This document shows positions 26,715-35,476 of a stretch of DNA of 64,000 nt, one piece after another (the first letter of the stretch is position 1; every line of letters begins with the position of its first letter). The translations under genes and the position numbers were made by a program. The notes beneath the pieces were generated by a model that had not been told where the DNA came from, did no database searches, and was given only the letters and a program-made list of their open reading frames with translations. The stretch comes from DATKUA01 sp965602675 (GTDB lineage: Bacteria > Acidobacteriota > DATKUA01), in the NCBI GenBank assembly GCA_965602675.1, contig CBFCZO010000007.1, positions 1 to 64,000 on the forward strand. The letters are read 5' to 3'.

Positions 26715-26759
26715 GATAGAAGGTAATTATTCAAAAATTCGATTCATATTTTCCTGCTA

Positions 26760-26793
26760 GTATTCAATTTTGTGAATACAAATTTGTGGATTC
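26760..26793. promoter_or_regulatory. Possible activator sites upstream of receptor 3
   Basis: Two overlapping palindromes: GTATTCAATTTTGTGAATAC at 26760-26779 and the near-palindrome GAATACAAATTTGTGGATTC at 26774-26793. They end about 78 bases before the -24 element and share ATACAA and TTTGT with the palindrome before receptor 2. Confidence 0.4.
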
Positions 26794-26870
26794 CCAATAC
26801 CACAATCTGTATCAGCAAGCCGACCGCCACCCTCAATTGACCAATACTCCCGATAAATAAGCGCCGCGTG

Positions 26871-26886
26871 CGGCACAATAATTGCT
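26871..26886 (+). promoter_or_regulatory. Sigma-54 promoter of receptor 3
   Basis: CGGCACAATAATTGCT keeps GG-N10-GC (26872-26873 and 26884-26885) and differs from the consensus only at the first base. It lies 154 bases before the start codon. Confidence 0.78.
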
Positions 26887-26941
26887 CTTATCCTTAAGAA
26901 GTCACAGAGACACAACTCTTTTTATTGCAGCAGTTATAAGA

Positions 26942-26950
26942 GAAAGGAGG
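26942..26950 (+). promoter_or_regulatory. Conserved GAAAGGAGG leader element, copy 3
   Basis: The third identical nonamer, 83 bases before the start codon of receptor 3. The surrounding leader is otherwise poorly conserved, which makes the nonamer stand out. Confidence 0.5.
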
Positions 26951-27024
26951 TGAGGATTAGCGCGTAAGCATCACCTATCGGACAACAACCTTTTTTTCTC
27001 CAAGCTAAAAATCAGGGAGCTAAC

Positions 27025-29823
27025 ATGAAAAAAATTACACTGACTCTGTTGCTGCTTGCGCTGTGCGCCACGCTGGCGACGGCACAGACGACAACGGGGT
27101 CGATCTACGGCACAGTCAAGACAGTCGACGGGCTTGTCATTACCGATGTCAAGATAACGCTGACCGCTGAACACGCTGTAACCTTGACAATAACTACCGG
27201 CGAACGCGGCTCTTTCCGCTTCGGCGAACTGCCAATCGGCATGTTCAACATGACCTTCGAGAAAGAGGGTTATCAGACCCTGATTATCGAAGGAGTCATG
27301 GTACGCATTGCCGCCGCCTCGCGTGTCGACGCAACTCTGGAAGTTTCCGCGGTCGAGCAAACGATCACCATCACCGGCGAGACGGCGTTGGTCGACCTTA
27401 AGAAAACCGGCACGGCGACGAACCTGTCGCAGTCCTATCTGTCCAACATCCCCTCCGCCCGCGATCCCTGGGTTATCCTAGATCAGGTCGCAGGCATCAA
27501 CGTCGACCGCGTCAACGTGGGCGGCTCGGAGTCGGGCCAGCAGAGCAACTTCATGTCACACGGTGATGATGGCGATAACGTGATGTGGAACATCGACGGC
27601 ATTACCATCACCGACCAGTCATCGATGTCATCGCCCGGCTACTACGACTTCGACTCGTTCGAAGAGATGCAGATCACCACTTCCGGCGCGGACGCTTCGA
27701 TTCAGACCGCCGGCGTGGCGCTGAACTTCATCACCAAGCAGGGCAGCGACACCTTCCACGGACAGGGCAGTGTCTACTACACCAACGATAGCCTGCAGGG
27801 TGAGAACATCCCGTCCGATCTGGAGGCGAGAGGATACTCGGGCAACCAGATCGACAGCATCAAGGACTACGGCTTCGACGCCGGCGGTCCTATCTGGAAG
27901 GGCAAACTCTGGTTCTGGGGCGCCTATCGCATGCAGGACATCACACTGCTGACGATCACCGGCCAGTCAGACGCCACCCAGCTGAAGAACTACAACCTCA
28001 AGTTCACCGGCCAGGCCGGCGACCGCAACCGCTGGACCTTCTTCTACACCCGCGGTGAAAAGATCAAGGACGGCCGCGGCGCTGCCTGGAACCGTCCGCC
28101 CGAAACAACCTTTGACCAGGGCGGACCGACCATCCTCTACAAAGGCGAGGATACCTTCCTTGCTACCGACAACCTTATCCTCAGCGCCAAGTTCGCCTAC
28201 GTCGACAGCGGCTTCTTCTTCCATCCGAAGGGCGGCGACGCCATCCCGTACCGTGAAGACTCGACCGGTATTTGGGGTGGTTCCTTCTACTACTATGATA
28301 CCACCCGTCCAGAGTACCAGTTCACTGGAACCGGTGAGTATTACATCGAAGAGGCGTTCGGCGGCAGCCACGAGATCAAGGCCGGCTTCGAGTGGCGCAA
28401 GACCCCGGTGACCTCGCTCTCCGGTTACGGCGCCGACATGGCGCAGATGTTATGGGAAGGCGAGCCCTACATGGTCTGGTTGACCGGCAAGGTCGACGCC
28501 AAGAAGGTGGCGATGCGCACCAGCTTCTACCTGATGGATATCTTCAACATGGACCGCTTCACCTTCAACTTCGGCCTGCGCTACGACCGCCAGTGGGGCT
28601 ATAACAATGCTTCCAGGGCTGCCGGCAACCCGGTAATTCCCGATATCATCCCCGATCTCGACTACCAGGGCTCCGACACCGTCTTCAGCAGCACTGATAT
28701 CGTGCCTCGCCTAGGCATGACCTACGACGTCTTCGGCGACGGCAAGACGATCATCCGCGCCAACTTCTCAATGTACGCCGACCAGATCCAGGCCGGCACC
28801 GCCGAGTACGAAAATCCGCTCGGCTGGCGCGAAGTCGACTACTACTGGACCGACCTCAACGGCGACATGTACCCGCAGAGTAACGAGTTGGGCGATATCG
28901 ACTGGTGGTACGGCCTCAACCCGTTTGATCCCAACGCCGATCCGTATATCACCAACGTGAATGTGACAGCCGAGAACGTAGCCCGCACGATGGAATTCCT
29001 CATCGGCGTCGAACGCGAGATCATGCCGCAGGTTGCCGTTTCCGGCACCTTCGTCTACCGCAAGTTCACCGACCTCTTCTGGCCGTGGAACGCCCTGCCC
29101 GACGATAACTGGCGGAGCGATCCTTGGACGGTCGCAGGCAGCGTGACCCAGGGCGGCTCCACGCGCGATTATTACGAGCCGACCATGGATGCGGCCGGAA
29201 CGGTCACCTATGACAACCGTCCCGACTACTACCGCGTCTACAAGGGACTGGAAGTTCAGGCTACCAAGCGCCTGGCCGACAAATGGATGGCTTCCGCGTC
29301 CTTCTCCTACGGCAGCACAACTCAGCACTTCGACAGCCCGGCTGCCTATGAAGACCCGACAAACATCCCGCAGACAAACGGCTTTGCCTACGCCCCTGAG
29401 TCCGGCGGCAGCGGCAAAACCGCCATCTTCATGAACTCGCGCTGGGCCTTCAAGCTGACCGGCCTCTACCAGCTCCCTTACGACATCAACGTCAGCGGCT
29501 ACCTCAGCATGCGTGAGGGATTCGCCTACCCCGTTCGGCTCCGCTCGCCTTCGCGCGCATTCAGCGCCGGCAGGGCATACCCGCTGGCCGTTGGCATGGG
29601 TGAGGAGCACCTGGACAACGTGACGATGGTCGACCTGCGCGCCGAGAAGATTTTCAATCTTAAGGACTACGCGCGCGTCGGCCTCATCATGGACGTCTTT
29701 AACCTTCTTAACACAAATACCGAGCTGGGTCGCAACCGCGACGCCTGGCATAGCACTTTCGGCCAGGTTACCGAGATCGTGAACCCGAGGATCTTCCGCC
29801 TCGGCGTGAGACTCCAGTTCTGA
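27025..29823 (+). CDS. Oar-like TonB-dependent outer-membrane receptor 3
   Basis: A 932-residue paralogue, the most diverged of the three but with the same order of signal peptide (ends TAQ), regulatory-like beta-sandwich, plug and barrel. It ends VRLQF. Differences from copies 1 and 2 cluster in predicted barrel loops, for example NVNVTAENVARTMEF near residue 645 and a four-residue insertion (LFWPWNALPDD) near residue 690, whereas the plug remains almost unchanged. Divergent loops on a common frame would suit different ligands. Ribosome site AGGGAG; own sigma-54 promoter and own terminator. Confidence 0.88.
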   Translation: MKKITLTLLLLALCATLATAQTTTGSIYGTVKTVDGLVITDVKITLTAEHAVTLTITTGERGSFRFGELPIGMFNMTFEKEGYQTLIIEGVMVRIAAASRVDATLEVSAVEQTITITGETALVDLKKTGTATNLSQSYLSNIPSARDPWVILDQVAGINVDRVNVGGSESGQQSNFMSHGDDGDNVMWNIDGITITDQSSMSSPGYYDFDSFEEMQITTSGADASIQTAGVALNFITKQGSDTFHGQGSVYYTNDSLQGENIPSDLEARGYSGNQIDSIKDYGFDAGGPIWKGKLWFWGAYRMQDITLLTITGQSDATQLKNYNLKFTGQAGDRNRWTFFYTRGEKIKDGRGAAWNRPPETTFDQGGPTILYKGEDTFLATDNLILSAKFAYVDSGFFFHPKGGDAIPYREDSTGIWGGSFYYYDTTRPEYQFTGTGEYYIEEAFGGSHEIKAGFEWRKTPVTSLSGYGADMAQMLWEGEPYMVWLTGKVDAKKVAMRTSFYLMDIFNMDRFTFNFGLRYDRQWGYNNASRAAGNPVIPDIIPDLDYQGSDTVFSSTDIVPRLGMTYDVFGDGKTIIRANFSMYADQIQAGTAEYENPLGWREVDYYWTDLNGDMYPQSNELGDIDWWYGLNPFDPNADPYITNVNVTAENVARTMEFLIGVEREIMPQVAVSGTFVYRKFTDLFWPWNALPDDNWRSDPWTVAGSVTQGGSTRDYYEPTMDAAGTVTYDNRPDYYRVYKGLEVQATKRLADKWMASASFSYGSTTQHFDSPAAYEDPTNIPQTNGFAYAPESGGSGKTAIFMNSRWAFKLTGLYQLPYDINVSGYLSMREGFAYPVRLRSPSRAFSAGRAYPLAVGMGEEHLDNVTMVDLRAEKIFNLKDYARVGLIMDVFNLLNTNTELGRNRDAWHSTFGQVTEIVNPRIFRLGVRLQF

Positions 29824-29846
29824 TCCGGCGACCTGAGCGATAGCAC

Positions 29847-29883
29847 AAAGCGGGGGGGGGTAAAAACCTCCCCGCTCTTTTCT
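29847..29883 (+). terminator. Terminator of receptor 3
   Basis: AAAGCGGGG pairs with CCCCGCTCTTT across a short A-rich loop, followed by TTCTT. It separates the array from the next operon. Confidence 0.75.
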
Positions 29884-30003
29884 TATTCTCTGCACTTCTG
29901 ATATATTTAGCCACGCAAGTATCGGTGTCTTCTCGAGAGCCGGAACTGCGCAAATTAAGTATTGTCAATATTATGAATGATATTTCGCGTACGAGGTATG
30001 GAT

Positions 30004-30966
30004 ATGCTTAGCAGACGGCCGGTTTATACGGTACTTTTCACAGCTGTAATCTTCCTTGCAGCTTCCATCAGCCTCAGCGCCCAGGATTGGAGGGGACAGG
30101 GCCGGGTTATAGGCACGGTAAGCGCGCCCGACGGCACGCCGATCGCGGGCTGTCAGGTCAAGGGCACTCACCAGAGTTATCAGGACGGCCCCACGGTCGA
30201 GACTGACGAGAAGGGCAAATGGACAATCAGCGGAGTCAGAGGGGGAACCTGGATGATAGATTTTTATCATCCTGACTATCAGCCATACGGCATCAGCGTC
30301 CAGATCAGCAACGTCCGCCGCGGCAAGCCGATTGACATCGTGCTCCAGCCAGCCACGGGAGTCATCGGCGGCGTCGATGACGCGCTGGCCGAAGATGTTG
30401 CGGCGGCTGAAGAACTCTACGAAGCCGGCAACTACCAGGAAGCTCTGGACGCATTCAGCACCATTCTGGAGCAGAAGCCTGAGGTCAACGCGATACGCGT
30501 GCGCATCGGTGAGTGCCACCTGCAGCTCGGCAACAGCGACGAGGCGAAGGCTCTCGGCGAGCAGGTGCTCTCGGCTGATCCCAACAACGCCGCAGCTCTC
30601 ACGCTGATGGGCAACATAGCCTACAAACAGTCCGACTGGGAATCCGCGGAGAAATACTATTCCAGGATCGTCGAGCTCGCCCCGGGCGACGCAGGTGTCT
30701 GGGCCAACCTCGGCGAAATCACCATGAACCTGCGCAAATACGATAAAGCGCAGGAGGCCTACGAGAAGGCGATAGAGCTCAACCCGCAGTTCTTCGACCT
30801 TTACGTGCAACTGTCGGCAGTCCAGATGGTCGCGGAGGAATACGATAAAGCCTTGGCAACACTTCAAAAGCTCAAGGAACTCGCCCCCCCCGACCACCAA
30901 ATCTTCCAGATCTGGAACGTGGACGAGCTGATTGCAATTTGCCAAGCCGGGCTTGAGAACAAGTAA
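30004..30966 (+). CDS. Exported carboxypeptidase-regulatory-like / TPR protein
   Basis: About 320 residues. I favour the ATG at 30004 because GAGG lies 7 bases upstream; ATGs at 29998 and 29977 are in frame. A signal peptide (YTVLFTAVIFLAASISLSAQ) is followed by a beta-sandwich (about residues 27-105: GTVSAPDGTPIAGCQVKG, TDEKGKWTISGVRGGTW) related to the one at the start of the receptors, and then four or so TPR units (about 125-315). Likely a periplasmic adaptor or scaffold. It opens an operon with the VWFA and GWxTD genes; gaps are 48 and 10 bases. The shared beta-sandwich type hints at a link with the upstream receptors. Confidence 0.82.
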   Translation: MLSRRPVYTVLFTAVIFLAASISLSAQDWRGQGRVIGTVSAPDGTPIAGCQVKGTHQSYQDGPTVETDEKGKWTISGVRGGTWMIDFYHPDYQPYGISVQISNVRRGKPIDIVLQPATGVIGGVDDALAEDVAAAEELYEAGNYQEALDAFSTILEQKPEVNAIRVRIGECHLQLGNSDEAKALGEQVLSADPNNAAALTLMGNIAYKQSDWESAEKYYSRIVELAPGDAGVWANLGEITMNLRKYDKAQEAYEKAIELNPQFFDLYVQLSAVQMVAEEYDKALATLQKLKELAPPDHQIFQIWNVDELIAICQAGLENK

Positions 30967-31014
30967 AAACAACCAGCCCGGCCGGGACGGCATTAAATTG
31001 CCGGGAGGATAGGC

Positions 31015-33216
31015 ATGCGCAAGTTTACCTTGTTTACGGCGGCTGCACTAGCAGTGGCGATCCTTGCACTGACCGCAGCCGGACAGGACGATCCTGTTCA
31101 GAAAAAACCCTTTTATTACAGAATCGAGGCTAACAGGGTCGCAATTCCTGTCTACGTTATCGATTCCGACGGCATGCCGGTCACCGGCCTGGGCATGGAA
31201 GACTTCGAAGTGCGGGAGGGGCGTAATCTCTGCCGCATCGAATCCGTGGAGTTCATCGACCACACCAAACCTGCCGCCCGCGTCTATGAAATCACACCAC
31301 CGGAAAGCAGGCGGCAGTTTCTGCTGATCTTCGATCTCAGCTTCGCGAACATCCCCGGCATCAGGGCAGCCAGGTCCGCTGGTCTGAAATTTCTGCTCGA
31401 ACAGACAACGCCGCTCGATCTGGTTGCCGTCGTGACCGTCTCTCAGCGCGGAGGGGTGGATCTGCTTTGCCCGTTCTCCACTCAGCGCAGCCAGGCTCTG
31501 CATTCCGTTTCCAGCCTCGGCCTGGGCGCATCACTGAAATATCGTGATCCCGCGGGATTCGCCTTCGACAACGAGCTCGAGAGCATCGAGAACGAGATCT
31601 CCAGCTTGCAGGATGTCGAACAGAATCTGACCGGCGGAGGCAACGCCGCGGATGCGCTGCAGAATATGGGCGACATCATGAAACTAAACAAGTCGCTCGA
31701 CCTACAGCGCTACACCGGTGTCGTCACTCGCTATATCGGCGTTTTCGAATCGCTGGCCACCGGGCTAAACAGCCTCCACGGCCGCAAGAACGTGATCCTC
31801 TTCTCCGAGGGCTTCGACCAGAAGGCGCTCACCGGCAAAACGCTCTCAGAGCTGGAAGAAGACGCTGCACAGATGGCTACACTGACGACCGAAAATGTCG
31901 GCGCGATCGACTCCACGGGGCGCTACGGCTCAGTGGCCTTGCAGCGGGCGTTCGCGTCACTGCTCGATGAGTTCAGCCGCGGCAACTCTGTGTTCTACGT
32001 CGTCGACGTCGGCCGCCTCGATGCCGGTAGCACAGACGAGCATGAGACGCGCCAGCGCGGACAGAACACGCTCTTCCAGTTCGCCAACGAAACCAACGGT
32101 ATTCTCTACAAGAACATCAACAGCATTGAGTCGATCCTGGACGATATCGCCCAGCGCACAAGTGCCAGCTACCTGGTGGTGTTCGAGCCGTCGAGACCGG
32201 GCAAGCCGGGAGAATTCAGGAAAGTGGATATTTCGGTTAGGAATCAGAAGCTCTCGGTTAACCATCAGGAGGGTTACTTCGTCGAGAAGGAGTATCGAGA
32301 ATTCACTCCACAGGAAAAGATGATTCAGCTAAGCGAGTTTGTGAGCAAGGATCTGATAAGCCAGCGGATACCTTTCAACTTCGAGCCGCAGTTCTTCATG
32401 GGCAACGGCGTGCAGGTTCGCATACCTGTATTCCTGGAGGTGGAAGGCAGCAGCATCCTCGCCCTTAAAGGCGAACGCCGAAATGACAACATCGCGATCG
32501 AGATTTACGGTTATCTCGTTGACGATAAAAACAAACCACTCGACTTCTTCTTCGATGTAATCAACTTCAGCACGCCCGAACAGAAAACACTCCTCCAAAG
32601 CAAGGGGATCAAGTATTACGGCCTGCTCATCTCCCAGCCGGGGCGTTACAAGATCAAGTGTATCGTCCGCGACCACGAACTCGGCGCCATCAGCTCCCAG
32701 ATACAGACGGTTCAGGTTCCTCATTTCGACAAGCAAGTATTGCGGATGAGCGGCCCGGTGTTCATAGAATCCCGCGATCACTGGCTCAACATGCTGAAAA
32801 AAACCAAACTGGAAGCCACCGGCCGCCGCGAAGGACAGCCTGTCGAATACCCATATGTATGGGGTGAGCGGGTGTGGACTCCCGCGCTCAATCCTACATT
32901 CGATCTCGCAAGGCCGGAGTTGTTTTACGTCCGCATGTACAGCCTGCTGTTGCACCCGGAGCAGAATATTCCGCAAGTCTCGATGAAATTCGAAATTCTC
33001 GATTCCGAAGGCGGCAGTTTGTCTCTAACCCGCGTCGCCCTGGTCGATCGCAAGGATAATCCGGAGGAATCGACGTACGATCTGCTATTCCAGGTGAACT
33101 TGTCCGAGCTCGACCTGAAACCCGGCCAGCATTGGATAAGGTTCTCCATTACAGACAATCTCTCGGACAACGAAGTCTCCTCCGAGGTACCTTTCATTAT
33201 CGCCGGAGCCGAGTAG
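31015..33216 (+). CDS. Exported VWFA-related protein (Acidobacteria type)
   Basis: A 733-residue protein with a signal peptide (cleaved near AAGQ, residue 23). Residues about 35-400 match the VWFA-related domain common in Acidobacteriota: VIDSDGMPVTGLGMEDFEVREG, the MIDAS-like LLIFDLSFANIPG, GRKNVILFSEGFD and the end SYLVVFEPS. The MIDAS pattern reads DLSFA rather than a full DxSxS, so metal binding is uncertain. The C-terminal 330 residues look beta-rich without a family I recognise. Such domains bind proteins or peptides outside the cytoplasm. GGGAGG precedes the start. Confidence 0.85.
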   Translation: MRKFTLFTAAALAVAILALTAAGQDDPVQKKPFYYRIEANRVAIPVYVIDSDGMPVTGLGMEDFEVREGRNLCRIESVEFIDHTKPAARVYEITPPESRRQFLLIFDLSFANIPGIRAARSAGLKFLLEQTTPLDLVAVVTVSQRGGVDLLCPFSTQRSQALHSVSSLGLGASLKYRDPAGFAFDNELESIENEISSLQDVEQNLTGGGNAADALQNMGDIMKLNKSLDLQRYTGVVTRYIGVFESLATGLNSLHGRKNVILFSEGFDQKALTGKTLSELEEDAAQMATLTTENVGAIDSTGRYGSVALQRAFASLLDEFSRGNSVFYVVDVGRLDAGSTDEHETRQRGQNTLFQFANETNGILYKNINSIESILDDIAQRTSASYLVVFEPSRPGKPGEFRKVDISVRNQKLSVNHQEGYFVEKEYREFTPQEKMIQLSEFVSKDLISQRIPFNFEPQFFMGNGVQVRIPVFLEVEGSSILALKGERRNDNIAIEIYGYLVDDKNKPLDFFFDVINFSTPEQKTLLQSKGIKYYGLLISQPGRYKIKCIVRDHELGAISSQIQTVQVPHFDKQVLRMSGPVFIESRDHWLNMLKKTKLEATGRREGQPVEYPYVWGERVWTPALNPTFDLARPELFYVRMYSLLLHPEQNIPQVSMKFEILDSEGGSLSLTRVALVDRKDNPEESTYDLLFQVNLSELDLKPGQHWIRFSITDNLSDNEVSSEVPFIIAGAE

Positions 33217-33226
33217 GAAAAGAGTT

Positions 33227-35377
33227 ATGCGCAATCGAATTCTAGGTTTGTTGCTGGCAATAACTTTTCTCAGCATGCTTCCGTTGACTGCGGTCGCACA
33301 GGAAGAGGTCGGCGAAGAAAAGGCTCCCGAGCCCCCGCCTTTGACGGAAAAGCATCGCAAGTGGCTCGAAGAGGATGTTGTCTACATCATCTCCGACGTG
33401 GAGAAAGAGGCTTTCCTTGAGCTGCTTACCAACGAGGACCGCGACGATTTCATCGCCGCCTTCTGGTTGGTGCGCGACCCGACGCCCGGGACTGAGCTGA
33501 ACGAGTTCAAGGACGAGCACTTCAAGCGCATTGAATTCGCAAACCACAAGTACGGCCGCGACACGGCGAAACCGGGGTGGAAAACCGACCGCGGAAAAAT
33601 TCACGTGCTCCTCGGCGAGCCGCGCTTCAGATCGGAATACCCCGAGGATATGCTGATTCAGCCGACAGTGCTGTGGCACTACATCTCCGTCGACAAATAC
33701 GGCCTGCCGCCCAGCTTCTACCTCATCTTCTTCCGGAATTACGGCGTCGGCGAAATGCGCCTCTACAGCCCAACTGCCGACGGCATTAACAAGCTCTTCC
33801 GCCCGCTGCCTTCCTTGCAGGGGATGGGCTCTGAAGCGCTGACCGAGCTGCTCTACACTTCTGTTGATTCCGAACTCGCACACGCGGTTTGGAGCCTCCT
33901 GCCGAGCGAGGGGGGACTTGCGACCGAACAATTCATGCCCAATCCGCTCAGCTCGGAGATGATGCTGGCGCGAGTGTACGACGCGCGCAACTATCCCAAG
34001 AATTACGAGTGGGTTGACACCTACCTGACCATGGGCACCACCATCAAGGTGGACTACACCTTCCTGAAATCCTCGCCGGATTTTGTCTTCACCTGGATTC
34101 TTAATCCGCTAAGCCTACCTGAGATGCATTACGCCGTCTTCCTGCGGCCCGATCAGTTCTCTCTCGGGCGTTACCAGGACCGAGTATACGGTTCCGTTAC
34201 CCTTGACGGCTTCATCACCACGGAAGAAGGCAAGCTGCTCTCCCCCATCAGGGAACACAGCGAGTTCGATGTGCCTCCGAGACAAGTTGAAGACGTGTCC
34301 AAGCGGCCGTTCGAGCTGGAGGGAATGTTGCCGATCATCCCCGGCTCCTATCAGTTCACGCTGATGTGGAAAAACGAGGTGTCACGGCGCAACATGCCCG
34401 TAATCGGGGACCTTGAGATTCCTGATATCGAGTCCCTGGAAAAACCGATTTTCTCTCCCCCAATCCTGATTCTTTCCGCCACTCCTCTTGATCAGCAGAA
34501 AACCACGCAGTCGGTGCGCCCGTTCCAGATCGGAAGTTACCAATTCACGCCGAATATCAGCGGCGTCGTTCCCCCCGGCACGCCGGTGAATGTGTTCCTT
34601 CAGTTGGTTCTGCCTCCCGCGAAACCCATGGTGGTGGCCGACTACAACGTTGAATTCCGTTTCTATCAGGAAAACGAGGAAGTTCAAAAAGTGGTCGAGC
34701 CGCTCAGCAACTTCATCAAGAACGAGATGTTGTACATCTCGACAGGGATATTCAAGCCCGTTCCTTCCGAGAATCTAACCTCCGGAGATAACATCCTGAA
34801 GGTGGCTTTGGTCAGCGGCGAGGAAGATATTGCAGTCAGCAAAGAACTCAAGCTCAAGATCTGGAGCAGGGAGTTGAGGGATCCGTTCGTCATCAGGCGC
34901 GGCATGCCGCCCTATTCCAGGGGGGCACACTCCACCATCAGAGCCGAGCAGTGGATCCGCCGCGGCAACAACGCAAAGGCGATCGAAATGCTGCAGGAGG
35001 CCGTGCAGCGCGAGCCGGCCATGACCGACTCGAAAATGACGCTGATGAGACTGCTGCTCAAGGAGCGAGAGTTTGAAAAAATAATCGTCCTCGGTGAGCC
35101 GCTCCTGATTGAAAAACCGCGTGATGTCCAGCTTCTCCTGCTGGTGGCTTCGGGCTACTTCGGCGCGGGCAAGGACAAAGACGCAGCAAGGCTGCTGGAG
35201 CGCACACTCAGCGAGCAGCCGAACAACCTCCACGCCCTCAACCTTCTGGCGCATGTGAAACTCGCCGGGGGAGACATTGCCGGGGCGCTCTCAGCGATTA
35301 ACCGTTCACTCGAGGTCTATCCCGAGCAGCCCAACCTCAAGGAGCTCAAAGCCCAGATCGAGGCCGACGTGCAGTGA
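33227..35377 (+). CDS. Exported GWxTD-domain protein with C-terminal TPR repeats
   Basis: A 716-residue protein with a signal peptide (ends TAVAQ near residue 25). The N-terminal domain has the signature block: FIAAFWLVRDPTPGTELNEF, then RIEFANHKYG and PGWKTDRGKIHVLLGEP, with G117-W118-x-T120-D121 by count. A beta-rich middle (about 300-560) follows, and residues about 575-710 form TPR units (MLQEAVQREPAMTDSKM). GWxTD proteins are exported proteins of unknown function in Acidobacteriota and related phyla. It begins 10 bases after the VWFA stop, so the two are surely co-transcribed. The operon ends at a bidirectional terminator. Confidence 0.88.
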   Translation: MRNRILGLLLAITFLSMLPLTAVAQEEVGEEKAPEPPPLTEKHRKWLEEDVVYIISDVEKEAFLELLTNEDRDDFIAAFWLVRDPTPGTELNEFKDEHFKRIEFANHKYGRDTAKPGWKTDRGKIHVLLGEPRFRSEYPEDMLIQPTVLWHYISVDKYGLPPSFYLIFFRNYGVGEMRLYSPTADGINKLFRPLPSLQGMGSEALTELLYTSVDSELAHAVWSLLPSEGGLATEQFMPNPLSSEMMLARVYDARNYPKNYEWVDTYLTMGTTIKVDYTFLKSSPDFVFTWILNPLSLPEMHYAVFLRPDQFSLGRYQDRVYGSVTLDGFITTEEGKLLSPIREHSEFDVPPRQVEDVSKRPFELEGMLPIIPGSYQFTLMWKNEVSRRNMPVIGDLEIPDIESLEKPIFSPPILILSATPLDQQKTTQSVRPFQIGSYQFTPNISGVVPPGTPVNVFLQLVLPPAKPMVVADYNVEFRFYQENEEVQKVVEPLSNFIKNEMLYISTGIFKPVPSENLTSGDNILKVALVSGEEDIAVSKELKLKIWSRELRDPFVIRRGMPPYSRGAHSTIRAEQWIRRGNNAKAIEMLQEAVQREPAMTDSKMTLMRLLLKEREFEKIIVLGEPLLIEKPRDVQLLLLVASGYFGAGKDKDAARLLERTLSEQPNNLHALNLLAHVKLAGGDIAGALSAINRSLEVYPEQPNLKELKAQIEADVQ

Positions 35378-35416
35378 ATGCGTAATCGCTCCGGAGATTT
35401 GCACGGAAAAAATAAC

Positions 35417-35450
35417 AAGCTCCACTCTTATTAAGAGTGGAGCTTTTGTT
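35417..35450. terminator. Bidirectional terminator between convergent genes
   Basis: A perfect 13-base stem AAGCTCCACTCTT/AAGAGTGGAGCTT with the loop ATT; T runs flank both sides in the respective directions (TTTTGTT on +, GTTATTTTTT on -). It can end both the GWxTD operon and the repeat-protein gene. Confidence 0.88.
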
Positions 35451-35476
35451 AGCTAAAGATCCCGATTTAACGTTTT

